A stretch of DNA of 15,491 bases from Patescibacteria group bacterium (lineage in GTDB: Bacteria; Patescibacteriota; Patescibacteriia; GCA-002772895): positions 1 to 15,491 of the forward strand of contig JAHINX010000045.1 in assembly GCA_018895765.1 (NCBI GenBank), read 5' to 3'. The notes beneath the pieces are model-generated. The model saw only the letters and a program-made list of their open reading frames with translations. It was not told the DNA's origin and did not search any database. Shown piece after piece: positions 6,207-13,389 of the stretch (position 1 is the stretch's first letter; each line of letters starts with the position of its first letter). Made by a program: the position numbers and the translations under genes.

Positions 6207-7197
6207 TTCCTAGCAGCTCTTTATGCGCTAACGTGTAATCAATCGTCTTTTTAAGACCATCTTCAAGGCGCACTAATGGCAACCACCCTAACTCGTCTTT
6301 TATTTTTTTAATACTCGGAAGCGCAAGCTCCGTTATAAACGGTAATTCTTTTTTATAAACTATCTTGGAGCTTGAACCAGTTAATTCAATAATCTTTTTT
6401 GCAACATCTGCCAGTTTTATATCAACGTCGGAGCCGATATTCACCGGCCCTAAATCCGTAGGCGCATCCAGCATTTTCTCCAGCGCGTCAACTACGTCGC
6501 TTACATATATCATAGAAGTTTTAAAACTCTCATTTCCGTATATCTCCAGATTTTGATTCTGAGCAGCAGAAACGATAAAATCAATAATCATCTCTCCATC
6601 AAAAAGGCGCTGGCGCGGTCCATACACGCGGAATAAACGCGCAATTTTATAATCCGTCTTATAAACCTGATGATATGTCGCGACCATTGTTTCCGCAAAA
6701 CGCTTTCCTTCGTCATAACAAGCGCGAGGAGAAAGATGGTCTACGATGCCTTCGGTAGCTTCTACAACACTACCTTCATTTTTCTCTCTTCCGCCATAGA
6801 CAACCGACGAAGAAAGGTGAACAAACTTTGACTTATATTTCAAAACCATCTCCATTATATTCTTCATACCACTAGTATTCGCATCAAGGGTGTCTATCTT
6901 ATATTTCTCAAAATTCTTGGCCGAGGTTGGACAGGCAAAATTGAAAACCGCATATAAGCCCTTAACATTAATCTGAAACCTTTCCAGTTCCGACATTTTT
7001 TCCAAATCAAATTCCTGACTTATGTTATGTTTTATAAACTCAAAGTCAGAATTTTGCACCAGATGATTGATATTCTTTTCACTACCGGTGGAAAAATTAT
7101 CCAGACAGATAACATTATATTTTTTTAGCAATCGTTCACATAAATGCGAACCGATGAATCCGGCTCCGCCGGCAACAAGCACATTTTTTTTAGGCAT
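6202..7197 (-). CDS. NAD-dependent sugar-nucleotide epimerase/decarboxylase, UXS-like extended SDR
   Basis: 331 residues, ATG at 7197-7195. An N-terminal Rossmann domain has GGAGFIGS (10-17) and the NAD ribose-binding acidic end LDNFSTG (32-38). The catalytic set is LSSSVVYG (128-135) and Y161-x3-K165 in SPRACYDEGKRFAET. FNFACPTSAKNF (86-96) and the CYDEGKR context resemble UDP-glucuronate decarboxylase (UXS) and related dehydratases more than GalE. If it is a UXS it would make UDP-xylose from UDP-glucuronate, and the dehydrogenase at 14740 could supply that substrate (inference). RLFRVYGPRQR (187-197) and the C-terminal substrate domain are intact. Confident for the family, moderate for UXS activity. 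Confidence 0.85.
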   Translation of the reverse strand: MPKKNVLVAGGAGFIGSHLCERLLKKYNVICLDNFSTGSEKNINHLVQNSDFEFIKHNISQEFDLEKMSELERFQINVKGLYAVFNFACPTSAKNFEKYKIDTLDANTSGMKNIMEMVLKYKSKFVHLSSSVVYGGREKNEGSVVEATEGIVDHLSPRACYDEGKRFAETMVATYHQVYKTDYKIARLFRVYGPRQRLFDGEMIIDFIVSAAQNQNLEIYGNESFKTSMIYVSDVVDALEKMLDAPTDLGPVNIGSDVDIKLADVAKKIIELTGSSSKIVYKKELPFITELALPSIKKIKDELGWLPLVRLEDGLKKTIDYTLAHKELLGI

Positions 7198-7206
7198 AAA
7201 AACCAG

Positions 7207-7230
7207 TTGATTAGTTAATTAGTTAATTAA
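7207..7230. repeat. Short AT tandem repeat (GTTAATTA)
   Basis: TTGATTA (7207-7213) followed by GTTAATTA twice (7214-7229). It sits between the UXS-like ATG and the left end of the AATTACGAAA element. Confidence 0.6.
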
Positions 7231-7231
7231 T

Positions 7232-7413
7232 TTGAATTACGAAATGTAGTATTTTCCCTCTTAGGTTCTCCCCTCTTGTATCCAAGGGGGGGAGTTAGAG
7301 GGGGGATTCTCCTGGAGAAAAGACCCCCCACCTTATTCTTCGCTAAAGCTTCGAATAACACGGTAGCCTCCCCCCGAATACGGAGGGAGGAAAAAGAGGG
7401 TTTCGTAATTCAA
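7232..7413. repeat. Palindromic element with TTGAATTACGAAA terminal inverted repeats, copy 1
   Basis: Perfect 13-bp ends, TTGAATTACGAAA (7232-7244) and TTTCGTAATTCAA (7401-7413), bound 182 bp. Just inside, CCCTCTT and AAGAGGG extend the complementarity. The interior has G/C runs: AAGGGGGGG then AGAGGGGGG near 7283-7306, CCCCCC near 7325, and CCTCCCCCC..GGAGGGAGG near 7368-7390, able to form several hairpins. No ORF of note. It lies downstream of the subtilase gene. Copy 2 is at 9460-9598 with its G-run motif in the opposite orientation. Confidence 0.8.
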
Positions 7414-7415
7414 GG

Positions 7416-7436
7416 TTATTGATTATTGGTTATTTT
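7416..7436. repeat. Three TTATTGA-type heptamers
   Basis: TTATTGA (7416-7422), TTATTGG (7423-7429), TTATTTT (7430-7436), immediately before the subtilase stop codon at 7437-7439. Confidence 0.55.
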
Positions 7437-9419
7437 TTATCTCGAAACAATATACGCACTGAATTTTTTCTTACTGTCTGCCCCAAACGGATAAAGCGTT
7501 GCCGTACGATTCAGATTTTTATCCCACAAATAAAGCTTGCTCCCCTGTCTGGTTAATATTTCGTATTCTTTGTCGCCATCTCTATCTCCGGAAGAAACAA
7601 AATCCGCTCCGACAAAGCCGGGAGACAATAAGCGACCGCTATATGTATAGGTCTTAACAACGTTCCCATCCGTTAAAATAATTTCTGCCCAGCCATCGCC
7701 ATTTATATCTCCTGCCGCCATGCCCTTATTATATCCATAAACAAATTCTCCCAAAAGCTCGCCGTTACTATTTAATGTTTTTATTTTTTTGCCAACCGCG
7801 GCAATAATTTCGTCTTTGCCGTCTTTATTCATATCGGCAGAAACTATCTGTGAAACTGTATCGCCAAGACTTATCTTGTCGCTTATCTCCACGCCATTCT
7901 GATTAAATACTTTGATTTCTTTTCCACCACGAGCTTCCGAGGCAATTATTTCCAATTTTTCATCGCCATTTAAATCGCCCACTACCACATTTACACCATT
8001 GCGATGATTCGTTTCATATGTAAAAAATTGATTTTCAAGTTCTCCGGATAAATTAAAAATGCGTATCTGCGGTCCGCCTCCCACTCCCGCTCCAGCAATA
8101 ATCTCTATTATTCCATCATTATCAATATCTCCCAACGCCAAATTGACCCCACCCCTAAAACTCGGCGCAAAAGCAAAAAATTCTTTTTTTACGTCGCCCT
8201 TTCCGTCTAAAAGCCATATTTTTGGCTCATCACCCGGAACAGCCCCTAAAACATATTTTATTTCTTGTTCTCCGACCGATTCCATTGATATCGGCTCATG
8301 ATTTACCGCCTTAAATACATTAAGCCGGCCACTACCTAAATATCCGGCATAATATGGATTCGCTCCATCAATATTATCAGTGCTATTTATTAAAACCTCC
8401 ATTATCTCTTTATTTGTATAATTCGGATGAAGCGCCTTAACCAAAACTGCCGCGCCGCTTACCTGCGGAGCGGACATTGAGGTACCGTTTAACTTTCCGC
8501 CAAAATATTTATCAAAATCAATATATCTCGGATCATAGAATAGAGAGCTAAAGATATCTGTTGCCGGCGCCGCTAAGTCAATGCATTTTTTTCCATAATT
8601 AGAAAAGTCAGCCAGCGCATCTTCCATATCCGTGCCCGCAACTCCCAAAACCCAATTTTCGCCTTCCCCGTCAAAACAAACAGGATATGATTTTGTAATA
8701 TCCAAATTTGTTCTGTGCATACTGTTGCTTTCATTGCCTGCCGCCGCTACCATCAGCACTCCTTTTTGATATGCGTATTTTATTGTTTCTTCCAAAGCGC
8801 TTGAATATCCCAGCCCGACAAAACTCATATTTATAATATCGGCGCCATTTTTTACAGCATATTCTATTGCCCTTTGAACAAGAACCGTATCAGACTCACC
8901 TATCTCATCAAAGGCGCGCAAATCCATTATTTTTGCCTTCCAGGCAATGCCGGCTCCGGCAAAAGCATTATTGCCTTCTGCGGCGATTATGCCCGCAACC
9001 GCCGTTCCATGATGAACTGCTATAATTGTATGCGGATTTTCTAAATTTGGCTCCGGATCATTATCGTTTTCTATAAAATCCCATCCTTTTACATCATCTA
9101 TATATCCATTATTATCATCGTCCAAGCCGTTTCCTGGAATTTCGTTGAGATTTATCCAAATATTATTTTTTAAATCAGGATGGTTCAGCTCTACTCCGGA
9201 GTCAATCACGGCAACAATAATATCACTACTCCCCTGCGTTTCCATCCAAGCATCCGGAGCGCTGATTTTATCCAAATACCATTGGCTATCAACTCCAATA
9301 TCGCTTACCGCTAATCCAGTAAGATAAAATTTTGCCGGAGCTTCATTTTGCGCCTTTGCCGGAAAAAAGGGCAAAAGCAACGCGCAAATTGTAATTATAT
9401 AAAAAAGTTTTCTTAGCAT
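7437..9419 (-). CDS. Secreted S8 subtilisin-like serine protease with C-terminal FG-GAP/VCBS-like repeats
   Basis: The preferred start is the ATG at 9419-9417, since it begins the signal peptide (MLRKLFYIITICALLLPFFPAKAQ). The frame continues to a TTG at 9434, which would add five residues. About 660 residues. Catalytic triad: Asp in VAVIDSGVELNHPDL (about 73), His in HHGTAVAGIIAAEG (about 137), Ser in LNGTSMSAPQVSGAA (about 314). AAAGNES supplies the oxyanion Asn. The loop GNGLDDDNNGYIDD is acidic and may bind calcium. After about residue 385 come at least five repeats with DxDxDG-like loops (GDIDNDGIIEI, GDLNGDEKLEI, ADMNKDGKDEI, GDINGDGWAEI, GDRDGDKEYEI), typical of FG-GAP/VCBS beta-propellers. 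Probably a cell-surface or released protease. No sortase motif or membrane anchor is seen. It is flanked by two copies of the AATTACGAAA element. Confidence 0.93.
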   Translation of the reverse strand: MLRKLFYIITICALLLPFFPAKAQNEAPAKFYLTGLAVSDIGVDSQWYLDKISAPDAWMETQGSSDIIVAVIDSGVELNHPDLKNNIWINLNEIPGNGLDDDNNGYIDDVKGWDFIENDNDPEPNLENPHTIIAVHHGTAVAGIIAAEGNNAFAGAGIAWKAKIMDLRAFDEIGESDTVLVQRAIEYAVKNGADIINMSFVGLGYSSALEETIKYAYQKGVLMVAAAGNESNSMHRTNLDITKSYPVCFDGEGENWVLGVAGTDMEDALADFSNYGKKCIDLAAPATDIFSSLFYDPRYIDFDKYFGGKLNGTSMSAPQVSGAAVLVKALHPNYTNKEIMEVLINSTDNIDGANPYYAGYLGSGRLNVFKAVNHEPISMESVGEQEIKYVLGAVPGDEPKIWLLDGKGDVKKEFFAFAPSFRGGVNLALGDIDNDGIIEIIAGAGVGGGPQIRIFNLSGELENQFFTYETNHRNGVNVVVGDLNGDEKLEIIASEARGGKEIKVFNQNGVEISDKISLGDTVSQIVSADMNKDGKDEIIAAVGKKIKTLNSNGELLGEFVYGYNKGMAAGDINGDGWAEIILTDGNVVKTYTYSGRLLSPGFVGADFVSSGDRDGDKEYEILTRQGSKLYLWDKNLNRTATLYPFGADSKKKFSAYIVSR

Positions 9420-9459
9420 AAAATTATTGAACAATCATTAGAAATTTATAATCACTTTA

Positions 9460-9598
9460 AATTACGAAATGCCTTTGCAGCAAGTTCCTCCCTTTGGAAA
9501 AGGGAGGGCAGGAGGGATTTATAAATTATTATTAAATCCCCCTGAATCCCCCTTCTCCTAAGGGGGAAAACCCGCTTTGGCGCGTTATTTCGTAATTC
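9460..9598. repeat. Palindromic element with AATTACGAAAT ends, copy 2
   Basis: Perfect 11-bp ends, AATTACGAAAT (9460-9470) and ATTTCGTAATT (9588-9598). Inside are two strong hairpins: CCTCCCTTT (9487-9495) / AAAGGGAGG (9499-9507) with loop GGA, and CCCCCTT (9548-9554) / AAGGGGG (9560-9566) with loop CTCCT. Also inside is AATCCCCCTGAATCCCCC. The element lies between the TPR gene and the subtilase gene, so the hairpins could attenuate transcription into the subtilase (inference). Confidence 0.8.
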
Positions 9599-9616
9599 AA
9601 TTCACTGGTCATTTCT

Positions 9617-10291
9617 TCAGTTTGTCTTTCCCTCCAGCTCTTTTATCAAGTCCTGATATAAAGTATTGCCTGGATAAGCCTGAGAAAGCATCTTATAATA
9701 TTTCAGCGCCCCCGTATAATCTCCCACGCTATTCAAATAACTGGCATAACTATTTACCAGATTACCTCCACTCACAACCGTTTTCAATCCTTGTTCATAA
9801 ACAGCCACAACCTCTTCTTTACTTTTGTTCATATACAAATGATACAGATCTGCAAGCGCAATATACAAGTTCTGCTCTCCCAAATCCCGTTCAATTGCTA
9901 TTTTCAAATCATTCTCCGCTTTTTCATATTCTCCCAGCTCTATATAGACATTTGCCTGGTTTAAAAATGGCAAATAAGCTTTTGTGCCCCAGCGCTTCAT
10001 AACTTCGTCATAAAGCTTTGCGGAACGCCATAAATATTTATCTTCTTTTAACACCTCTCCTATTCCCTTCCAATTAAATGCCAAACTCATCCAGCCGTCA
10101 TAAAAATCAGGATCTTTTTTAACCTCTTTTTCACGCTGAACTATAAGAGCATAAGCATCTTTTGTCTGAGGATTTTCTGATAAAAACTTAGCTTCTTTTT
10201 GTTTTTCAAAATATGAATAGCCATAATAGCCACCACCAGCTAAAAGCGCTACAACAATTATAGGTATTAATAAAGTCAATATTTTTTTCAT
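9617..10291 (-). CDS. Membrane-anchored TPR-like protein
   Basis: 224 residues, ATG at 10291-10289, stop TGA. Residues 4-27 form one N-terminal membrane anchor (ILTLLIPIIVVALLAGGGYYGYSY). The rest is helical. Tetratricopeptide-like pairs are visible at about 108-141 (AYLPFLNQANVYIELGEYEKAENDLKIAIE), 142-172 (NLYIALADLYHLY..VVAVYEQGLK) and 180-212 (VNSYASYLNSVGDYTGALKYYKMLSQAYP). TPRs are protein-binding scaffolds, and such anchored TPR proteins often accompany export or glycan-assembly machinery, but no specific partner can be named. It is the first gene of the minus-strand block and is divergent from the sugar transferase, with the octamer element copy 2 in the shared upstream region. Confidence 0.8.
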   Translation of the reverse strand: MKKILTLLIPIIVVALLAGGGYYGYSYFEKQKEAKFLSENPQTKDAYALIVQREKEVKKDPDFYDGWMSLAFNWKGIGEVLKEDKYLWRSAKLYDEVMKRWGTKAYLPFLNQANVYIELGEYEKAENDLKIAIERDLGEQNLYIALADLYHLYMNKSKEEVVAVYEQGLKTVVSGGNLVNSYASYLNSVGDYTGALKYYKMLSQAYPGNTLYQDLIKELEGKTN

Positions 10292-10303
10292 AAAATTATA
10301 TGG

Positions 10304-10461
10304 TTATATGGCTATATTGTTATATTGCTGTCACTTGCTCGCTCCGCTCGTTCGCTTATTATATTATGTCGCCATGAATCAACTCTGCATAATATAAATC
10401 GGCGAACCCGCTTTGCGGGAGAGCCGTGACAATATAACAATCTAACAATATAACAATCTGA
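10304..10461. repeat. Octamer-arm palindromic element, copy 2 (full core)
   Basis: Left arm: TTATATGG (10304-10311), CTATATTG (10312-10319), TTATATTG (10320-10327). Right arm: CAATATAA (10430-10437), CAATCTAA (10438-10445), CAATATAA (10446-10453), CAATCTGA (10454-10461). The core holds nested stems: TTATATTATG (10359-10368) pairs perfectly with CATAATATAA (10388-10397), with flanking TCGC and GCGA. A separate CCCGC TTT GCGGG hairpin sits near 10408-10420. The segment 10373-10405 reappears inverted in copy 3. The element lies between divergent genes, so it is not acting as a terminator for both of them. Confidence 0.85.
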
Positions 10462-10475
10462 TAATACTATTTATC

Positions 10476-10504
10476 TTGATTTTTTATCCTAAAAATGCTA
10501 TAAT
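10476..10504 (+). promoter_or_regulatory. Sigma70-type promoter with extended -10 for the sugar transferase gene
   Basis: TTGATT (10476-10481), a 17-nt spacer, and TATAAT (10499-10504) preceded by TGC, giving TGnTATAAT. Transcription would start near 10511, leaving a leader of about 20 nt before the ATG at 10532. It begins just outside the octamer element. Confidence 0.75.
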
Positions 10505-10531
10505 GTCTTAAAGAGCAAGCTTCTTACCTAT

Positions 10532-11890
10532 ATGCTTATATTAACTAAAATTAAACAATTCACTCTACTTTTTGGCGATTTTTTAATACTACTCGCCTCC
10601 CTTTATATTACCCTAATTGTCCGCTATAGTCAAACTGGCGCCACAGAACATTGGCAAGGACATTTTTATCCATTTGCCATTATTTATTTTATCTGGCTTT
10701 TGGTGTTTTACTCGCAAAATCTGTATAATCTAAACTTTACCAAAAATAATCTTTTCTTTTTTAAAACACTCTTGGAGGCATTTTTAATAAATATCTTTAT
10801 AGCGACCTTCTTCTTTTATTTTACGCCTTTTTTCGGGATTGCGCCAAAAACAAATCTATTTTTGAATGTTGCTTTCGCTGGTGGACTTATTTTTATCTGG
10901 AGAGGAATTTTCAACTTTTTTACTGCAAAATATCTATTTACAAATAAAATTGCTTTTTTGGGTTATTCTAAAGAAGTTGAGGAGCTCATCAAAGCTTTTG
11001 AAGCTGATCCTCAATTGGGCTATAAGGCTATGTGCGTTGTCCATGATGAAATAGTATCTACGGATATAAAACAGATGTCAATGACAGAGCTTTTAGAAAA
11101 TATTAAAAAATTAGAAATTAATACCATTGTAATACATCATGGAAAAAACCTGGACAACGAAACAGCCAATAAGCTTTACAAGCTTATATTCTCGGAATTG
11201 TCTTTTGTTAATTTGCTAAATTTATATGAAGAAATCACCGGCAAACTTCCACTAGAAACGCTCTCGCGAGGATGGTTTTTAGAAAATCTAGCAGAATCAG
11301 AAAAAAAAATTTATGACCGGGCAAAAATTTTAATCGATTTTGGATTAGCTTTTATATGTGGCACTCTTCTTATTGCCGTTTTTCCTTTTGTCGCGCTTAT
11401 AGTATTAGCTACGGACAGGGGTCCTATCTTCTATTCCCAATATCGCGTAGGACGTGGAGGAAAACCTTTCAAAATACACAAGTTTAGAACAATGATAAAA
11501 AATGCCGAAAATGGAAACGCGGTTTTTGCGCAAAAATCTGATAACCGTATTACGCCTTTTGGAAAATTTTTGCGGAAAACAAGAATTGATGAATTACCAC
11601 AAATCATAAATGTTTTACGTGGTGAAATGAGTTTTATCGGACCGCGCCCGGAGCGTCCGGAATTTGTAGAAGAACTTTCGCAAAAGGCCTCGTTTTATTC
11701 ACTTCGTCACCTGTCTAAACCGGGGCTTACCGGCTGGGCGCAAATTAACTATCCTTATGCCGGCAACATTGAAGAAAATATAAAAAAACTTCAATATGAT
11801 ATATACTATATAAAGAATCGCTCTTTTCTTTTGGATATAGCAATAATCCTCAAAACTTTTAATATTATTTTGAGATTTAAAGGCCGATAA
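10532..11890 (+). CDS. Polyprenyl glycosylphosphotransferase (WbaP/WcaJ-type initiating sugar transferase)
   Basis: 452 residues. The N-terminal half has hydrophobic segments near 10-30, 46-62, 84-101 and 110-128. A Rossmann-like region follows (about 138-245, IAFLGYSKEVEELIKAF), then a membrane segment at about 266-294, and the catalytic PF02397-type domain to the C-terminus. Motifs: GPIFYSQYRVGRGGKPFKI (297-315), KFRTM (317-321), TRIDELPQIINVLRGEMSFIG (350-370), PRPERPEF (371-378), RHLSKPGLTGWAQI (392-405), QYDIYYI (421-427). These enzymes transfer a sugar 1-phosphate from a UDP-sugar to undecaprenyl phosphate and so start synthesis of O-antigen, capsule or exopolysaccharide repeat units. 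The size fits the full-length WcaJ/WbaP class. It is first in a two-gene plus-strand unit; the sugar is not predictable. Confidence 0.95.
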   Translation: MLILTKIKQFTLLFGDFLILLASLYITLIVRYSQTGATEHWQGHFYPFAIIYFIWLLVFYSQNLYNLNFTKNNLFFFKTLLEAFLINIFIATFFFYFTPFFGIAPKTNLFLNVAFAGGLIFIWRGIFNFFTAKYLFTNKIAFLGYSKEVEELIKAFEADPQLGYKAMCVVHDEIVSTDIKQMSMTELLENIKKLEINTIVIHHGKNLDNETANKLYKLIFSELSFVNLLNLYEEITGKLPLETLSRGWFLENLAESEKKIYDRAKILIDFGLAFICGTLLIAVFPFVALIVLATDRGPIFYSQYRVGRGGKPFKIHKFRTMIKNAENGNAVFAQKSDNRITPFGKFLRKTRIDELPQIINVLRGEMSFIGPRPERPEFVEELSQKASFYSLRHLSKPGLTGWAQINYPYAGNIEENIKKLQYDIYYIKNRSFLLDIAIILKTFNIILRFKGR

Positions 11891-11900
11891 AAATACATTG

Positions 11901-12026
11901 TTATACTGTTAAATTGTTATATTGTTACGGCTCCTTCCAGTCGCCGATTATTATGCAGAGTTGATTTATGACAACATGATACAATAAACGAATAAGCGCC
12001 AGCAATATAGCAATATGGCAATATAA
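11901..12026. repeat. Octamer-arm palindromic element, copy 3 (inverted core)
   Basis: Left arm: TTATACTG (11901-11908), TTAAATTG (11909-11916), TTATATTG (11917-11924). Right arm: CAATATAG (12003-12010), CAATATGG (12011-12018), CAATATAA (12019-12026). The core GCAGAGTTGATTTATG (11955-11970) is the reverse complement of 10373-10388 in copy 2 with one mismatch. The match extends through TCGCCGATTATTAT (11941-11954), with a small indel. It lies between two co-directional genes and ends 13 bp before the MFS ATG. Confidence 0.85.
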
Positions 12027-12039
12027 CAATATTAATTTC

Positions 12040-13206
12040 ATGTCTTTAACGCACTTCCACTATCTTAATCATCATCTATCAAGACAATTAAATGAGCTGT
12101 ACGTAAGTACGGTTATTTTTGCTTTTGGACAATCAATGATTTTGCTTTTTATACCGATATATCTATTTCAGCTCGGATATAGTGTTCAAAAAATACTTTT
12201 ATTTTTTACTGTGCATTATTTTGCCTATGCCTTAATATTGCCTTTTTTTGGAAAAATAATCTCCCGTCTTGGATACGAAGCCTCAATCGGATGGTCTATG
12301 CCTCTTTATGCTATTTTTCTCCTATCACTATTCGGAATAAGCCAATACCCGGCTCTTTTTTATATTTCCGCAATTGCCTGGGCAACTTATAAATCATTGT
12401 ATTGGCCGGCCTTTCATGCTGATTTTACAAACAATAGTGATAGTAATGCAATGGGAGAAGAAATAAGCTCTTTAAAAGTTATAGCAGGGGTCGTGAGTAT
12501 CCTGGGTCCGACTATTGGTGGCTTCATTTTAATGAAAGCAGGATTTAATACGATGTTTATTATTGTCGTCGTCTTATCTTTTGTTTCTCTAATTCCGCTT
12601 TTAAAAAGCAAAGAAAAATATGAGCAGGAGCCATATTCCATAAAAAGAGTTCTGCGAAAATTCATTATGCCTACTTACAGGAAAGATTTGATTGCAAATA
12701 TAGGAACCGGGGAAGACGTTATCGCGCAATCTGTCTGGCCAATATTTCTTTTAACAGTGCTCTCCAATTATGAAGATGTCGGAATATTAACAACAGTCAC
12801 CTTATTCATCGCCTTTATTATGATTCTTGTTATGGGAAAGCTTGCCAATAAGCCAGCGCGGACACGTCTTATTAAGACGACAACGATAATTCTTTCTCTT
12901 GCCTGGTTTGCGCGTATTTTTTCTTTTAACTGGCTCTCTATTTTTGCAAGCGATAGCTTATACAAAAGCTCAAAAAGAACATTGGATGTTCCGATACAAG
13001 CCCTTGTTTATTCACGGTCCAATAAAAAAAGACTTCTTCATTATTTAGTTTTTCGTGAAATGGCTCTTTCTTTCGGGAAAGCGCTTACTGCATTTTTAGG
13101 ATTTATCGTAATATTTTTAACCGGAAATCTACTCTACACTTTCGCCATGGCAGGCATACTCGCGCTTTTCTATTTTTACTGGACAGACAAAATATTGGAT
13201 AAATGA
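12040..13206 (+). CDS. Major facilitator superfamily (MFS) transporter
   Basis: 388 residues with about 10-12 hydrophobic segments, including VIFAFGQSMILLFIPIYLF (about 25-43), LFFTVHYFAYALILPFFGK (54-72), GVVSILGPTIGGFILM (150-165) and FIIVVVLSFVSLIPLL. A hydrophilic central loop (KSKEKYEQEPYSIKRVLRKF) separates the two six-helix halves, and GKIISRLGYEAS after helix 2 matches the MFS A-loop position. It starts at ATG 12040 and stops at TGA 13204-13206. It would be a cytoplasmic-membrane carrier; the substrate is unknown. Being downstream of the initiating transferase does not prove a glycan role, and it is not a Wzx-like flippase by sequence. A transcript terminator follows at 13305. Confidence 0.88.
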   Translation: MSLTHFHYLNHHLSRQLNELYVSTVIFAFGQSMILLFIPIYLFQLGYSVQKILLFFTVHYFAYALILPFFGKIISRLGYEASIGWSMPLYAIFLLSLFGISQYPALFYISAIAWATYKSLYWPAFHADFTNNSDSNAMGEEISSLKVIAGVVSILGPTIGGFILMKAGFNTMFIIVVVLSFVSLIPLLKSKEKYEQEPYSIKRVLRKFIMPTYRKDLIANIGTGEDVIAQSVWPIFLLTVLSNYEDVGILTTVTLFIAFIMILVMGKLANKPARTRLIKTTTIILSLAWFARIFSFNWLSIFASDSLYKSSKRTLDVPIQALVYSRSNKKRLLHYLVFREMALSFGKALTAFLGFIVIFLTGNLLYTFAMAGILALFYFYWTDKILDK

Positions 13207-13277
13207 CCAATTCCCCCCGCCTGCCAACGTCTGATGTCGTAGGCTATGGCGGGCAGGCAAATCCCAATGACCAATGA
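13202..13277. repeat. Short GC palindrome flanked by AATGACCAAT direct repeats
   Basis: AATGACCAAT occurs at 13202-13211 and again at 13266-13275. Between them, GCCTGCC (13219-13225) pairs with GGCAGGC (13252-13258) around a 26-nt loop; the register CCCGCC / GGCGGG is an alternative. The first direct repeat contains the MFS stop codon TGA. Confidence 0.65.
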
Positions 13278-13304
13278 TAATATATCTATAAAGTATTGAA
13301 ACAA

Positions 13305-13338
13305 AAACGGCTCAATGGAAATTTCCATTGAGCCGTTT
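13305..13338. terminator. Perfect 34-bp palindrome: bidirectional Rho-independent terminator
   Basis: AAACGGCTCAATGGAAA (13305-13321) is followed directly by its exact reverse complement (13322-13338). It sits between the convergent MFS and epimerase genes. In the minus direction the stem is followed by TTTTTGTTTC, a typical U tract, so it should stop transcription arriving from 13206 or, more strongly, from 13390. In the plus direction the T run is short (GTTTAATTATATT). Confidence 0.85.
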
Positions 13339-13344
13339 AATTAT

Positions 13345-13380
13345 ATTCGTGATATTAGTGGGCGTACTCGCCATTCGTGA
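13345..13380. repeat. ATTCGTGA direct repeats around a small hairpin
   Basis: ATTCGTGA occurs at 13345-13352 and 13373-13380. Between them is GGCG TACT CGCC (13361-13372). It lies between the terminator and the epimerase stop codon. Confidence 0.5.
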
Positions 13381-13389
13381 AATTCTCAA

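Noticed and set aside
7232..7413. Insertion sequence
   Set aside because: It has terminal inverted repeats but no room for a transposase (182 bp) and none is found in the window; it is treated as a non-coding repeat.
9577..10002. 141-residue open frame on the plus strand
   Set aside because: It is antisense to the TPR gene, has Ser/Pro/Leu-rich composition typical of a reverse-frame shadow, starts inside the palindromic element, and shows no domain.
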